Positions 47,290 through 60,243 of a stretch of DNA of 64,000 nt are shown in pieces. How positions within the stretch are numbered: position 1 is the first letter of the stretch; each line of letters starts with the position of its first letter. Source of the DNA: Allium sativum (taxonomy: Eukaryota; Streptophyta; Magnoliopsida; Asparagales; Amaryllidaceae); NCBI GenBank assembly GCA_030737875.1, contig CM060910.1, forward strand, positions 249,706,427 through 249,770,426. Direction: 5' to 3'. The translations under genes and the position numbers were made by a program. A model generated the notes under the pieces. That model searched no databases. It had not been told where the DNA came from and saw only the letters and a list, made by a program, of their open reading frames with translations.

Positions 47290-48960
47290 TTTGTGTATAC
47301 AATAAAAACCATATTTTTATTATATGTATAAAATATATAATATTCCTGTTTGTTATAAAATAGATGAAAACAAAAATATCATGTTTGAAATAAAATAGAT
47401 GAAACAAGTTTTACACATTTTGTTGAAATAAAATTAGCATTTTTATTTGCTAAGTTAGATTAGAAATTGTAACAAATAAATTATTCTTTTATTTTTTATT
47501 AAAATTTAAACATATAAAATATTCTTTTATATGTTATTAGAATACATAGAAAAATGTAAACACATAAAGTATCCTTTTATATGTTACTAGAACACATAGA
47601 AAAGTGTAAACAAATAAAGTATTCTTTTATTTGTTATTAGAACACATAGAAAATTGTAAACAAATAAAATATTCATTTATTTGTCATTGTAATACATAGG
47701 AAAATGTATGTCAAAAAATATGTCATGTTTGTTAAATTAGAATTGACAAAATGAAATTGTCATTTCGTTGAAATTAGAATTGATGATATAAAATTGTCAT
47801 TTTGTGAATTAGAGTAAGATAACATTTTTTTTTGTTATAAAATGTACATTAGAATAGAATATCATTTTTGTTATAAAATGTCACATTAGAATAAAATAAC
47901 ATTAATGTTGCATTAGAAATAAAATAACATTTTGTTATGAAATGTTTATTTAGATTAAAATCATCACTTTTGTTAGAAATGTTATTTAGATTAAAAATTA
48001 ATATTTGTGTTAATTAGGAAATAGTTAAACAAAAATTATCATTTTTGTTTAGTAGATTAGTTGAATCAAAACATGTCAATTGAAATAGAAATAACATTTT
48101 TGTCAAAACATGTTAATTGAAACAAAATTATCATTTGTGTCAAAAAGAAAAGTTGAAAGTAAAATTGTTACTTTTTTCAAGTTACAAAAGTTGAAACCAA
48201 AGTAGCACTTTTGTCAAGTTATAAAAGTTAAAACCAAATTTGTCACTTTTATCCAGTTATGAAAGTTGAAACCAAATTTGTCACTTTTATCAAGTTATAA
48301 TGGCTGAAACTAAATTTGTCACTTTTGTCAAATGTAATGGTTGAAAGAAAATTTGCCTTTTGGTCAAAATATAATTTTTGAAAGCAAAAATGAACATTTT
48401 TGACAAATTTGAGTTGTTGAATTAAAAATATACATTTTTGTCAAAAAGATGATCGAAACAAATACATCAAAATTGTTGAAGCCAAATAGCTGAGATGAAA
48501 AGAACGTTTATGTCAAAATATATTAGTGAAACAAAAATGTACATTTTTTCAAAATAAGGTGGTTAAAATAAAAATCACATTTTTGGTTAAATAAAAGAGT
48601 TAAACAAAAAATACCATTTTTGTCAAATAGGTCTGTGTTACAACAAAAATATTCATTTTGATAAAACAGAATTGTCAGTAAAATGGATGTATCACTTTTT
48701 ATACATTTTGTTGAAATATAATTTATATGCAAATATAAGAATCATTTTTATTTGCATAACATACAATATAATTAATGTGCAAATATAAGAATCATTTTTA
48801 TTTGCATAACATACAATATAATTAATATGCAAATATATGAGTCATTTTTATTTGCATAAAATACATTAGAATTTATATCAAATAGAAAAATCATATTATT
48901 GGTCAAAACATACATTAGAGTTGTATGTAAATTAAAGGGACATTTTATTGTTAAGTTAAA
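47290..48960 (+). repeat. Array of short AT palindromes in B LTR
   Basis: Dozens of units of the type AAAAAT-n-ATTTTT recur every 30-60 bp with partly conserved spacers (GTTGAAACCAAATTTGTCAC and relatives). A clear example is ACAAAAAT (48029-48036) and ATTTTTGT (48041-48048). Shorter arrays lie in A, C, D, G and H. Confidence 0.8.
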
Positions 48961-49880
48961 CAATAGAAATTGTATGCAAATCCAAATGACATTTGTATTG
49001 TCAAATTTTGCATTAGAACTTGTGTACAGAATAAAGAGGCATTTCATATGTTATGATTTGAAACTATACATACAAATAAAATATTTTTGTTTATTTGTTA
49101 AAGTTTAAAATAGAAATTTGTATACAAATAAAGGAAAATGAAAATTATCTTTTTATTTGTCATCAGCAATAATGAAATGTAAATAAACTACATTTTATTA
49201 GACATTAGAAACATGTAGAGAAATTATGCGAGTAAAATACACTTTTATTCGACAATAGGAATATAATAACATGTTTGTATTCATTATCGTCAATATGTTA
49301 GCAGAAATTAAAATTGGTTAAATTCATTAACCAATTATTTATTTAGACGAATTGTTGTTGGTCGAAAACCCCACACGGGTATTGCAATGATATTTGACAT
49401 ACACTAGTCCTAATATTTAGTTGTATGTCAATTGATGGATTGACGGGCTGCGATGCGCGTTATTTATTCATTTTAATGCTCACACAGTTGTAAATCCCAC
49501 TATGGATGTGAATGGATGATTTAATGAATATTTATCATTATTTCCATGTACATGCGATGTATGATGTCTATATAACCAAAATTGTATGGTAAATGATTGA
49601 GTCGCATTCCGATTCAAAATATCTTTTAAATAAAGAATATTTTTAAAGGACATTGTAATATAAAGAATATTTTAAAATAAAGAGCATTGTACTATAAAGA
49701 ATAATTTACATAAAGAATCTTTTTATATAAAGATTATTTTTAAATAACGAATATGTTAAAATAATATTCAAGGAAGAATAAAATGATGATTTCTATGTCC
49801 GTTTTGGATGGACAAAAGATAAAAATATATTTTTGTCGAAATAAACTAGTTATTAACTAGGAATAAATATTTTAAGTTAA

Positions 49881-49885
49881 GATTT
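49881..49885. repeat. Target site duplication of solo LTR H (left copy)
   Basis: GATTT, repeated at 56021-56025. The empty site is visible in the other B LTR near 30230. Confidence 0.94.
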
Positions 49886-50402
49886 TGTGATGACCTGAAC
49901 TTCCTCGTGAAGGAAAGAACGGATTGCTTTGAGAACACGACAAATCAGAACACAAACAGAAGAACATTTCATTGCTTATTACAACAATTTCACCAGAATA
50001 CAAGAATATACAGAGCCTGAAAAAATATTACACATTTACTAAATATTAGAGATTTACAAATTACAGTTCAGCGGAAAATAATACAAAACACAACTGAAAA
50101 GAATATACGGATACAGAGCTTTCTAAATATCATTCTAGCTATAAGCCAGGATCCTGTGAATATAAATTTACAAAACCGAAACTACTAGCTGCCCGTGTGG
50201 AAAATAGGGGCACCCAGAGTTTAGGTTAAAACTATAAACTCCAGGCCAGACATGTGACTGGTGTGAGAACAAAACCAGTTACTTAAAACTTTACTTTAAA
50301 TCAGATATATCAAGGGACCACGTCGTATAACACGGAACGGGTTTCCTCCCAAGAATACCCGTGCATATAACAAAACAGCGTAATTCTTTTTGGAAACATG
50401 AA

Positions 50403-50474
50403 GCTATTATAAGACTCAGGTCCTATCACACAATGCAACGAAAGCCGGAGGATAGGGTTTTCCCTTATAATAGC
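50403..50474 (-). other. Conserved LTR stem-loop, solo LTR H
   Basis: Arms GCTATTATAAG (50403-50413) and CTTATAATAGC (50464-50474), 11 bp and perfect. Confidence 0.83.
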
Positions 50475-53176
50475 CAAACATGCTTGGTATGTTAAAACAA
50501 ATCATTTGATACTATTATAAGTGCATAGTGTATAAAACAACTTCAAATATAAATGTATCAATCCTAGGCGGCATGGGTACCACATATCATGTCGCCAATA
50601 CTAGGCTCTACAATCAAAACCGCAAATGTCACATATTGGAAGTTGGATTTCCGTTTGTGAATCAAGGCAAGGGATCGTCCTTACTGCTTCGAGACGCTCT
50701 AGCCCATGTCTCAGGACCCAGACTCAGGTTGGCCTTTGGATCGTTAGGGCCGGTCCACTCGATGTGGATTAAAATGACTGAACATTACGTTTCCCCGCCC
50801 TATGGGGCATCAATCTGGTCTGTATAAAGACCATCCATCGACTCTGCATAGACTGAAATAACCGAGGCGCTTCGCTATCCATCATTCACATAAGTAAAAC
50901 GTCAGGGCTTGGTAAATGTTGTCACCCCTCCTAGCTAGAGGGAAACGCATGTCCTCCCTGAGTTCCTCTCTCGTTTCTGGTTTACACCGGGGTGTGAGGG
51001 TCGCGAATTAACTCTAAACAAAGCTATGCTATATTAAAGCCGTGCTTTTATCATTAACCACAAGACTCCACTTTTTAACAGAAGCCTTGATATTTTCATC
51101 CCAGCATGCCACACAGGCAATTCACGCTATGCAACCGATGTCTATCAATCATACAGAATGAAATCCGATGTTAGACGCACATCCATTTGCAAGTTCGTTC
51201 TAGGTCTGAACGAATCCGGTGGCACCTTATTCCTCGTCCTGTATGTCCAATATAGGAGAGAGGTCCTCGCATATCCGGTCGATCTCCAAGTACGTCTGGA
51301 CGATCACCACTTACTACCTCGTCTTGGGTGTACAGCCCAATCAAGACATCAGTAATCATTCAGACGATGTGAAGAGCTCTGGTTTTCAACCACCATCTTC
51401 ATCCTCGACATATCGCCGAATCAGTTATTCAGAATGGGATAAACCCGGTCTTTCTGAATAACTCGCATATATAATAAACAAGTGCTATAAAAACACAACA
51501 TACGCCTCATTCAAATACATAATATTCCTTTATTCAAATATTCTTATACTTTGGGAAAGGTTCCCATTACTTTTATTAAAGATAAATTCTTTAACTTTAT
51601 TCTTTAATCTTCTTTTGGATTTCAATTCAAACCAAATTATGGTTTATCCAAACTAATCGGGATTAACGAACCTTACAGAAGTAATCATTTGTTTTAATTT
51701 CTCAATCCCAACCTATTCATCCCATAAAGTAAAACTAGTAATATTTTATACCTAACACCACGGTGTTATCGGTAAATTCAATTACCATTTCACTTTCAAA
51801 ACTAATTAAAGATTTAAGTATCGCCTGAAGTAAAATTGGTGGTACTCCTTTTTCGATCATCTCTCGAATTTGATAATTTAAATTATCACATTCCCATTTC
51901 AATCTAATTAAAGATTCATTAAAATTCCAATTCAGTTTTAATCTCGAATATCATTACTTAATGATAATTCAAAATTAAGAAATTAATATTATCCTTAACT
52001 GGGTTAAATAACTAATGTCATTTAAAGCACAGCTCACAATAAACCCAAAATCACATTCCATCAAGAATGGAATCTTCAGGAAAACAGATCAATATATATA
52101 ACTGATATGAACTTCCATATCCAACCAATAATATAAATGGAATTACGGCAAAGCCTTTTAAATTCCATATATATTAACAGTCTTCCTCTACAGAAGCTCA
52201 CTTTGATTATTATCAAATCGAATTCCATTCAATTCCAATTTAATATGTTAAATTGGAAAACTTTACTTTGGAAAATCCCCTTTAAATCTTAACAAAAGAT
52301 TTATAAATTCCAAATCACATTTCACTGCAAATCGGGTTAAAGAACGAATGTCGTTAAAAACACAGTTCACGATAAACCCAATTCACATTCCATTTTCTTC
52401 CAACTATTGAATATAATTGGAAACTCTAATAATCTTTATCAAAAGATTTATTCTCTTCACATAGGGTTCAAGAACAGTGTTATTGAAGACACCGTTCACG
52501 ACAAACCCAAAATCCCACTAGATATTAAATACAAGGCTCTGAATAGAAAATATATCGGCTTATATTCAATATTAAATACTACAACCAACAAATATCATAT
52601 CGGAAATAACGATATAAATATATCTTTCAAATTTCCATAACAATATATGTAAAATCACGAAATCCAACATCGAAATATTCCGAAGACAATTTCGATTCAA
52701 ATCCATTCCAATTCATGTAATGGAAATCCTGGTTAATTTTAAAACCATTTCAAATCCAATTTACTTATTTAAAAATATTGGATTATAATTCTAATTAATA
52801 ACTAGTTCATTTCGATAAAAATCTATTTTTATCTTTTCAAATATGGAATTTTTCATCCCAATTCTTTCCAAATCATTTCTCGTGATTTTGCACTAATTAT
52901 TGATATTTAATAATTTTATAAAGGCCCGTACAGTCGATTTCCATAAACGGCCATCGAACTGCATTGACAGCGACTTTTTCCAAATTTGATTTGGACATAA
53001 TTCTAAATCCAACCGTTAGATCTCAAATCTCTAATATTCTTTGGAAATATCTTTTCAATACGAACCCAACCAGTTGTTTTAGGAGAATCCGATGGTCGGT
53101 TCTCCTGTAATGCCCATTTGAAGTGAATGGTCGAAATTCGCGAACTGCCTCAGCGCGGCGCGTTCTATTCAGACCG

Positions 53177-53177
<1 letters not shown>

Positions 53178-53214
<37 letters not shown>
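53178..53214. repeat. (AT)n microsatellite in solo LTR H
   Basis: Uninterrupted AT repeat. A second, shorter run is at 53455-53475. Confidence 0.94.
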
Positions 53215-53217
<3 letters not shown>

Positions 53218-54249
53218 CGATTTGCATTCAAAACATATTTTATAAATCATTTTAAATTCGTTTTCAAAACGGTTTCAACTTCATATTCAATTTCAAATCG
53301 AACTTGAATATTCCATATCATTAATATATAAATGACAATCTTTTCAAAACTTTAGATTTTAAAATCAATTCCTTTACAATATTCATTATGAGAATGAATA
53401 AAATCGATATAAATATCGTTCACATCAAAATGGAGTTAATTAAATCAACAAGGATATATATATATATATATATATTCTGTCCATCCCAAATCAGACATCA
53501 AAATCATATTTTGATCTTTTATTGAATATTATTTTAAAATATTCATTATTTTAAAATATTCGTTATTTTAAAATATACATTCGTACTGAATTGGAATCAG
53601 ACACAGTCAATTACCATATAATTTGATTTATATGGATTTCATACACACATGTACACAACAACAATCAAACACATTCAACCATCATCCAGAGTGCATTCTA
53701 CCCTGCATAAGCATTAAATATAAATATTCAACGCTTACACAGCTTGTCAACCATTCGATTGACGTACAACTAAATATTAGGATTAGTGTATGTCCAGTAT
53801 CATCCCAATACCCGTGTGGGGGTTTCAAACAACAAACACAGATTTATTTGTGTAATTGGCCGATGTGTAAAATTTATCATCCCAATCAATATCAGTCATA
53901 CGTTTGTACATAAACAAATCATCCGATTTGTTTATGAATATTTATTTTATTCATATACACGTTAAAATTTATATTTTCAATGAAAAAATATATTATTTCC
54001 ATTTTGCATCACACAATCAACTTTTATAACACAATCAAATAAACAAACAAGTCGTCCATGGTCTGTGGACGACGGGTTTCAGGTGCTGCTAAGCACCGTC
54101 TGCATCCTAGTGTATATATTAATTAGAAAATAAAATAAAATTGTGAAGTTCTCACTGTGGGTTCCACTCCTCCATTCTTTATTTCTGAACGGTTTGGATT
54201 TGTTTTTGTTTCCCGACAGTACCATCGCAATCAGCATTACACGATTCAT

Positions 54250-54720
54250 TTCAAATCTATAAGAATCACATTTTGATATTGATGTATTCCTTAAAAAAAA
54301 TCATTTTTTATCGCTTTATATATAATAAAAATTATATTTTTATAATGTTATATTATATATAAAAATCATAATTTTATATTGCTACTTATATAAAAATCAC
54401 ATTTTTATATAAATGAAAATCGAATTTTCATCAAACCGAAGATCGAATTTTTATCACAAAGGTTTTTTTATTATATATAAAAATCATATTTTTTCTTCGT
54501 TACAACATATATAAAAATTGCATTTTTATTTTCGTAAAGATCACATTTTTATGTATGATATAATAATTAAAATCGTATTTTTATATAGCCATTCAAACAA
54601 TAAAAATCCAATTTTTATACCAACGCTACATACATAAAAATCAAAATTTTATACCACTATCTTAAAGTGAAAATCAAATTTTTATCATCGTAATTGTTTA
54701 TACCAAATTTTAATAGCATA
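54250..54720 (-). repeat. Array of short AT palindromes in solo LTR H
   Basis: About ten units of the AAAAAT-n-ATTTTT type. The best is TATATAAAAAT (54387-54397) with ATTTTTATATA (54401-54411), an 11-bp stem over a 3-base loop. Confidence 0.8.
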
Positions 54721-54799
54721 AATATGAATAAAAATAAAAAAGTAAACAGGAAAACTCATATTTGAGTGTAAAAATCGGATTTTGGATGTTGGAGGGGTC

Positions 54800-55080
54800 C
54801 ACAATCAGAGTGGGTTTGCTGGAGGTCGCGCCTGAGATTGGAGGCATTGGAGGTGGTGTTGGCTAGCCGGCGGCGGTGCTCCATTGGCCGGAGGCGTAGG
54901 CTTTTAAGGTTTTCAGGTGGGTTGGGTTCGAGATGCGAGGAGGCGCTGTGCCGAGGTGGAGGTTCGGCGGCGAGATCCAAGAGGGGGTGCTCGACATGGC
55001 GGCGGCGGTGGACATGTAGAGGGGCGACGCGAGTTTGGGTAAAAAGGGGGATCGGGTTTATTTTTCTGAACGAGGGAATG
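54800..55080 (-). other. GC-rich block in solo LTR H
   Basis: Same relative position as in A and D. C-rich in sense. No conserved protein seen. Confidence 0.5.
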
Positions 55081-56020
55081 AAGTAGATGAGGGGGTTAAG
55101 GAAAAAAAGGAAGGGGTTATATATATATATTATTTAATATTTAATTATTCTCCACAAAATTTGAATTCTCATTCGAACTCTAAATGAGATCCAACGACTA
55201 TAGCCCCTAGCTAATTACCCCTATTCCAAACAGAGTAGGATATGCTTCGTAACCCATTTCGGCAGTTACGATTAGTTTCTGTCAAAATCAAAATATAAAT
55301 CTATATATTGAATTTGAACGCACATTTTAATTAATCGGGCCCACACACGGACTCTGAAAATTCCTGATAAAAATAAATCTGGCTATGTTTTGACAATACG
55401 GTCCTAACAAAACTAATTTCGTCAAATTTGGAGACCGTTTGAAAAACGGCTATTTTCTGGTCGATCCAAATTGACTGAAACTGCCACGTTTTCCTTTGCC
55501 TCGCTCACATATTGATCCCAAAAATTATGAATTTTGGAATCTAGCAATAATTTGGCATCCCTGATCCAACAAAAGGGGTTTCGTCGGAAACGAAGGTCAT
55601 TTGCAAAATTTCCATTTTTAAGGGCTATATTTTCCATAGCGACTATTCCGAATTTTCAGCTGGGCATAACTTTCTATTCCCGCTATGAAATTTTGATTTT
55701 TTGGATTCGTTGGAAAGATATCTTTAAATAGATTTTAATATTTTTGGTTTTGCTAAAATCCAGTTTATTTTGAATCCTGTAAATTCATTTTAAATTTGAA
55801 ATCGAATTTTCAAACTACCGCACCATTTTCAATTCCTTTTATAATTAAAAATAAATATTTATATTCTGACATCGATTCAAATTAATATATACGTTCTAAT
55901 TCTATTCAAAATAAATTTCTAATCGTTATTATTTAAAATAATTCATTTAAATATTCAAAATTCATTAAAGTTTGCCAAAATAAAAATTTTGAATTGGTTC
56001 TGATTTTCCGGGTTGTTACA

Positions 56021-58540
56021 GATTTAATGAAGTCTTCCAATTTATGTAATATTTAATTGTAATTAAATAAAAGAATTAGGTTTTGGGTTGTCATGGATGG
56101 TGTCTTAAATTATATTGTTCTTAAACCCCGTATGAAAGGAAGAAATCTTTGAATTAAGATTATTAGAGTTTCCAATTGTATTTAGTAATTGGAATAAAAT
56201 GATATGTGAATTGGGTTTATCGTGAACTATGTATTAAACGACATTTGTTCTTTAACCCAATTAACAGTGAAAATATAATTTGGAATTTATAAACCCCTCA
56301 CTAAGATTTAAAAAGAAATTTTCCATACTCAAGTTTTCCAATTTAATATACTAAATTGGATTTGAGTGGAAATTCGATTTGATAATAATCGAGATAGGCT
56401 TTTGTAAAAGAAGACTGTTACTATATATGGAATTTAAAAGGCTTTGCCGTTATTCCATTTATATTAACGATGTGATACGGAAATTTATATCGATTATGTA
56501 TTGATTTGATTTCTGTGAAAATTCCATATTTAATGGAGGATGATTTTGGGTTTGTCGTGAACAATGTTTTTAATGACATTGGTTCTTTAACCCAGTTAAA
56601 GATAAGACTAATTTCTTAAAGTTTGAATAATCATAAAGTAATGATTTTTGATACTAAAATCAAATTCAAGTTTTAATGAATCTTTAAAAAGAAAATTAAA
56701 GATTAAATTTAAAAGAATTTATCTTTGGTAAAATTGATGGGAATCTTTCCCCTTTTAATATGGATATTTTTATTAAAAGAATATTCTGAATTCGAATGAA
56801 ACGTATGATGTGTATTTATAGCACTTGATTTTTGATTACAAAATATGTGAGTTATTCGGAAAGACCGGTTTTAACCCATTCAGAATAATTACTATGGAGA
56901 TTAAAAATCGAAGACATTGAAGATAGTGATTGAGGATCGGCGATCTTCACATCGAATGGGTAACTACTGGTGCCCTGAACTAGGTCACTCCTAGGAAAGG
57001 GCTAAAGTGGTAGTTGTCCGGACGTACTTGTTGATTTTCCAAATATGCGAGCACCTCTCTTCTGTATTGGACATACGGGACGAGGAATAAGGTGTCTCCA
57101 GTTTCGTTCAGACCGAGAACGGACTTGTAAATGAATGTGTGTCTGACATTGGATTTCATTCCATGTAAATTAAATTTATTTCTATTTAATATATATCTAT
57201 GGTGGCGAAGAATTTATTCTCTTGCTTAACGCTCTTCTTTGAGACGAACGAGCTCAGAGGTTATATATTGGTAGTTATCGATCGCATGGCGTGAATTGTC
57301 AATGTGGCATGCCAAGATGCAAATGATCGAGGCTTTTGTTGAAAAGAAGAGCCTTGTGGTTGATGATCAAAGCACGACTTATTTAGGTGTAGCTTTGTGT
57401 ATAGCGTTACTTCGCGAGCCTTACACCCCGATATGAGTCAAAAACGGGACAAGGGAATGCAGGGAGTGCACACGTTTCTTTCTAGCTAGAAGTGGTGTCA
57501 GTGTTTACAAGCCCTGACATTTTTACATATGTGGATGATGGATTTTAAGGCCTCGGATTTATTGGTCGATTGTGACCATTTCATAGGTTCAATAGGACCG
57601 GGAAGCGTGTGTTCAGGAATTGCGAATCCACTAACGTATTTGTGGACCGGCCCTGCAGGATCCAAGGGTTCACTACGGGGGATCCTAAGACGTTGCTAGA
57701 GTGTCTCGAGTTGGTAAGGAGATCGTTCCTAGCCTTGACTCATGATGGAAACACAATTTCCAATACGACATTACGATTTTGATTGTAAACCAATATATGG
57801 CGACATAGTAGGATGGGGTACTATGCCTTCCATGATTGATACATTATGATTGAAATGTTTTTGAAATATATATATACACTAATAATAATAATAAATCAGT
57901 TTTTATCGTATCAAGCATTTTTGACCATTATAAGGTAAAAACCTATCCTCCGGTTTGCGTTGCATTATGTGATGGGACTTAAGTCTTATAATGGTTTCAT
58001 TTTTCTAAAAAGCATTGCGTTGTTTAACGATTTACTTTTTTTATGTATTGGCAATCCAATGGAGTAAACCCGTTCTGCATTAACGGTGTGGTCCTGTGAT
58101 TAGCCTTATTACTAGTTAAGTTAAATAAAGATTTCTCATACTAGTCCCATGACTGACCCGTAGTTTGTTTCACTTTGCAAACTCGGGTGCCCTCTTTTCC
58201 ACACGGGCAGTCGAGTAGCTTATTTTGCAGATATATTGAGAAGGATTCTAGATCGAAGCGTAAAGCTGTGTCCAGGGCAATGATAGTCTTCCGTTGTGTT
58301 AGTTTAATTGTTCTGCTACTGTTATATTAAAATTATTGTAATTAATCTTCTGCTATTGTATTATTATTTCGATGTACTTTGATATTCTGTACTCTGATGT
58401 AACGTTATTATAATGTTTATAAAAGTCTGTTATTATTTGTTCTAATGTGTTGTATGCCCAAAGTTAGCGTATTCGGGTTTTTGCACGGTCTTAGTTGATT
58501 TTACGATCGATTTGGTCCGGACTAAATCGGAGTCGTTACA
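56021..58540 (+). repeat. Element B 3' LTR, last segment
   Basis: It resumes after the GATTT duplication and ends GGAGTCGTTACA at 58540. Collinear with 30235-32717. It has the conserved module (57195-57380) and a stem-loop at 57924-57995. Confidence 0.92.
57924..57995 (+). other. Conserved LTR stem-loop, B 3' LTR
   Basis: Arms ACCATTATAAG (57924-57934) and CTTATAATGGT (57985-57995), 11 bp and perfect. Confidence 0.83.
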
Positions 58541-60243
58541 ATCATTTTTGTTGAATCATATTCGTGTCAAAAACAAAATAACATTTTGTTAAATATATTT
58601 GTGTCAAAAACAAATTAACATTTTTGTTAAATATATTTGTGTCAAAACAAAATATCTTTTTTTGTTGAATTATACTTGTGTCACATAAAAATATCATTTT
58701 TATGTTGAATTAGAAATGCCATATAAAAAAATATCATTTTTATGTTGAATTAGAATTGCCATATAAAATATCATTTTTATGTTGAATTAGAATTGCCATA
58801 TAAAATTTCATTTTTATGGTTAATTAGAATTACCATATAAAATATCATTTTTTGTGAATTAGAATTGTCTTATAAACGTATCCTTTTATGTGAATTAGAA
58901 TTGTCTTATAAACATATCCTTTTATGTGAATTAGAATTGTCATGTAAAAATCTCATTTTTATTGTGTGTGTGTGTGTATATATCAAATATGAAAATATTC
59001 ATGTTTGAATAAAATTGGTTAAACAATAAAAATCACATTTTTACTGTATAAATAGAACTTGTTAAAAAGATAATTATTTGAAATGAAATTTATTAACAAT
59101 AAAAATTTGCATTTATATTGTATATTAGAAAAGGTTAAAAATGATCATTATATGAAATGGAAATTTGTTCACATTAAAAAATTACATTTTTAATGTGAAA
59201 GAATGAATCATTAAAAAGGATTCAAGTTTAATAAAATGTTTTAACAGAATAAAAGTGTTCAGCAGTAGAAAATGCACATTTGTATAATATTAACATTTAC
59301 TTGTTTAATAGTAGAAAATGTACATTTGTATAATATTAACATTTACATGTTATAGGAGTAGAAAATGTACATTTGTTTAATATTAACATTAACATGTTAG
59401 AGAAGTAGAAAAATGTATATTCGTTTAATATTAACATTATTATGTTAGCGATATTAGAAATAATGCATACCGAATTATAATTGGTTAAATCTATTAACCA
59501 ATAATTTATTTATATAAATTGTTATCGTTTGAAAACCTCACACAGGTATTGGGATGGTATTTGACACACTAGTCCCAATATTTAATTAATTGTCAATCGG
59601 TGGGTTGACAGTCTGTGATGAGCGTTATTTATTTATTTTAATGCTCACATAGTTATAAACTTCACTTTGGATGCGAATGTATAGTTTGATGATTGTTTAT
59701 CATTATCGTTGAATATATGCAATGTATGATATCCATATAACTGAAATTGTATGGTAATTGATTGAGTCACTTTCCAATTCGGAATAAAGAACATTTTTAA
59801 AGGAATATTTTAATATAAAGAGTACTTTAAAATAAAGAATATTTTAATATAAAAAGTAATTTAAAATTAATTTATTGAAGAATAAAGTTATGATTTTTAT
59901 GTCCATCTTATAACGAACACAAAAATATTAAAATACGAAGCCGAGCTAAGTAGCAAACGCCATTTTAACCTGGACTAGTTTATCGACCGATTTTATTCAT
60001 TTTACAACGAATATCAAAAAGTAGTGATTTTAAAATATAATATTTTGAAAATATTAATATTTCAATATGATATAAATATAGAATATTCAATTTTGATTTA
60101 AAATTGAAAATGAAGTTAAACTCGTTTTAAAACGAACTTATAAATATTTTATAAGATATGTTTTAAATAGAAATCGATGAAAAATATATATAATACTATA
60201 CATATATATATAATGGCCTGAATAGAACGCGCCGCGCAGTGAC
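58541..60243 (+). repeat. Element G: LTR fragment, oldest layer
   Basis: AT palindromes (58550-59260) are followed by segments related to B (around 59485-59780) and then A (GGCCTGAATAGAACGCGCCG near 60213). It is the middle of an LTR of this group, cut on the left by B (expected target duplication ATCAT at 58541-58545) and on the right by F. No gene is present. Confidence 0.75.
60239..60243. repeat. Probable target site duplication of element F (left copy)
   Basis: GTGAC directly before the LTR start. The right copy is outside the window. Confidence 0.6.

Larger units (their letters stand above)
46012..49885 (+). repeat. Element B 3' LTR, middle segment
   Basis: This continues the LTR cut by E and ends at GATTT, the target duplication of H. 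It contains ~160-bp degenerate repeats (46017-46250), a TATA box (46484-46491), a GC-rich block (46660-46900), a 1.7-kb palindrome array (47290-48960) and the segment shared with the 5' LTR (from 48968). Confidence 0.9.
49886..56020 (-). mobile_element. Solo LTR H (6135 bp), minus strand
   Basis: In sense it starts TGTAACAACCCGG at 56020 and ends GGTCATCACA at 49886, with GATTT duplicated on both sides. No primer-binding site, internal region or second LTR is seen, so it is a solo LTR left by recombination between two LTRs. It is related to A but diverged. It has the stem-loop (50403-50474), one copy of the ~235-bp unit (about 52960-53170), AT palindromes (54250-54720) and a GC-rich block (54800-55080). 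About 110 bp of the conserved 3' module is missing near 51145. Confidence 0.93.
29312..58540 (+). mobile_element. Element B: non-autonomous giant-LTR element, interrupted by C, E and H
   Basis: The partial 5' LTR (29312-32717) is followed by a primer-binding site, an internal region of only 387 bp, a polypurine tract and a 3' LTR starting at 33105. The 3' LTR continues at 46017-49885 and 56026-58540 around E and H. Joined end to end in coordinates only, this 3' LTR is about 6.76 kb. The start of the 5' LTR is beyond the left edge. No coding region is present. The two LTRs differ clearly more than those of A or E, so B is older, which agrees with the nesting. Confidence 0.9.

Noticed and set aside
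47290..48960. CRISPR-like array or satellite
   Set aside because: The units are degenerate, of uneven spacing, AT-only palindromes in a plant LTR, with neither constant repeats with unique spacers nor a fixed satellite period.
49886..56020. H as a full element with hidden internal region
   Set aside because: No primer-binding site complement or polypurine tract is found inside, and the whole length is collinear with a single LTR of the A type.
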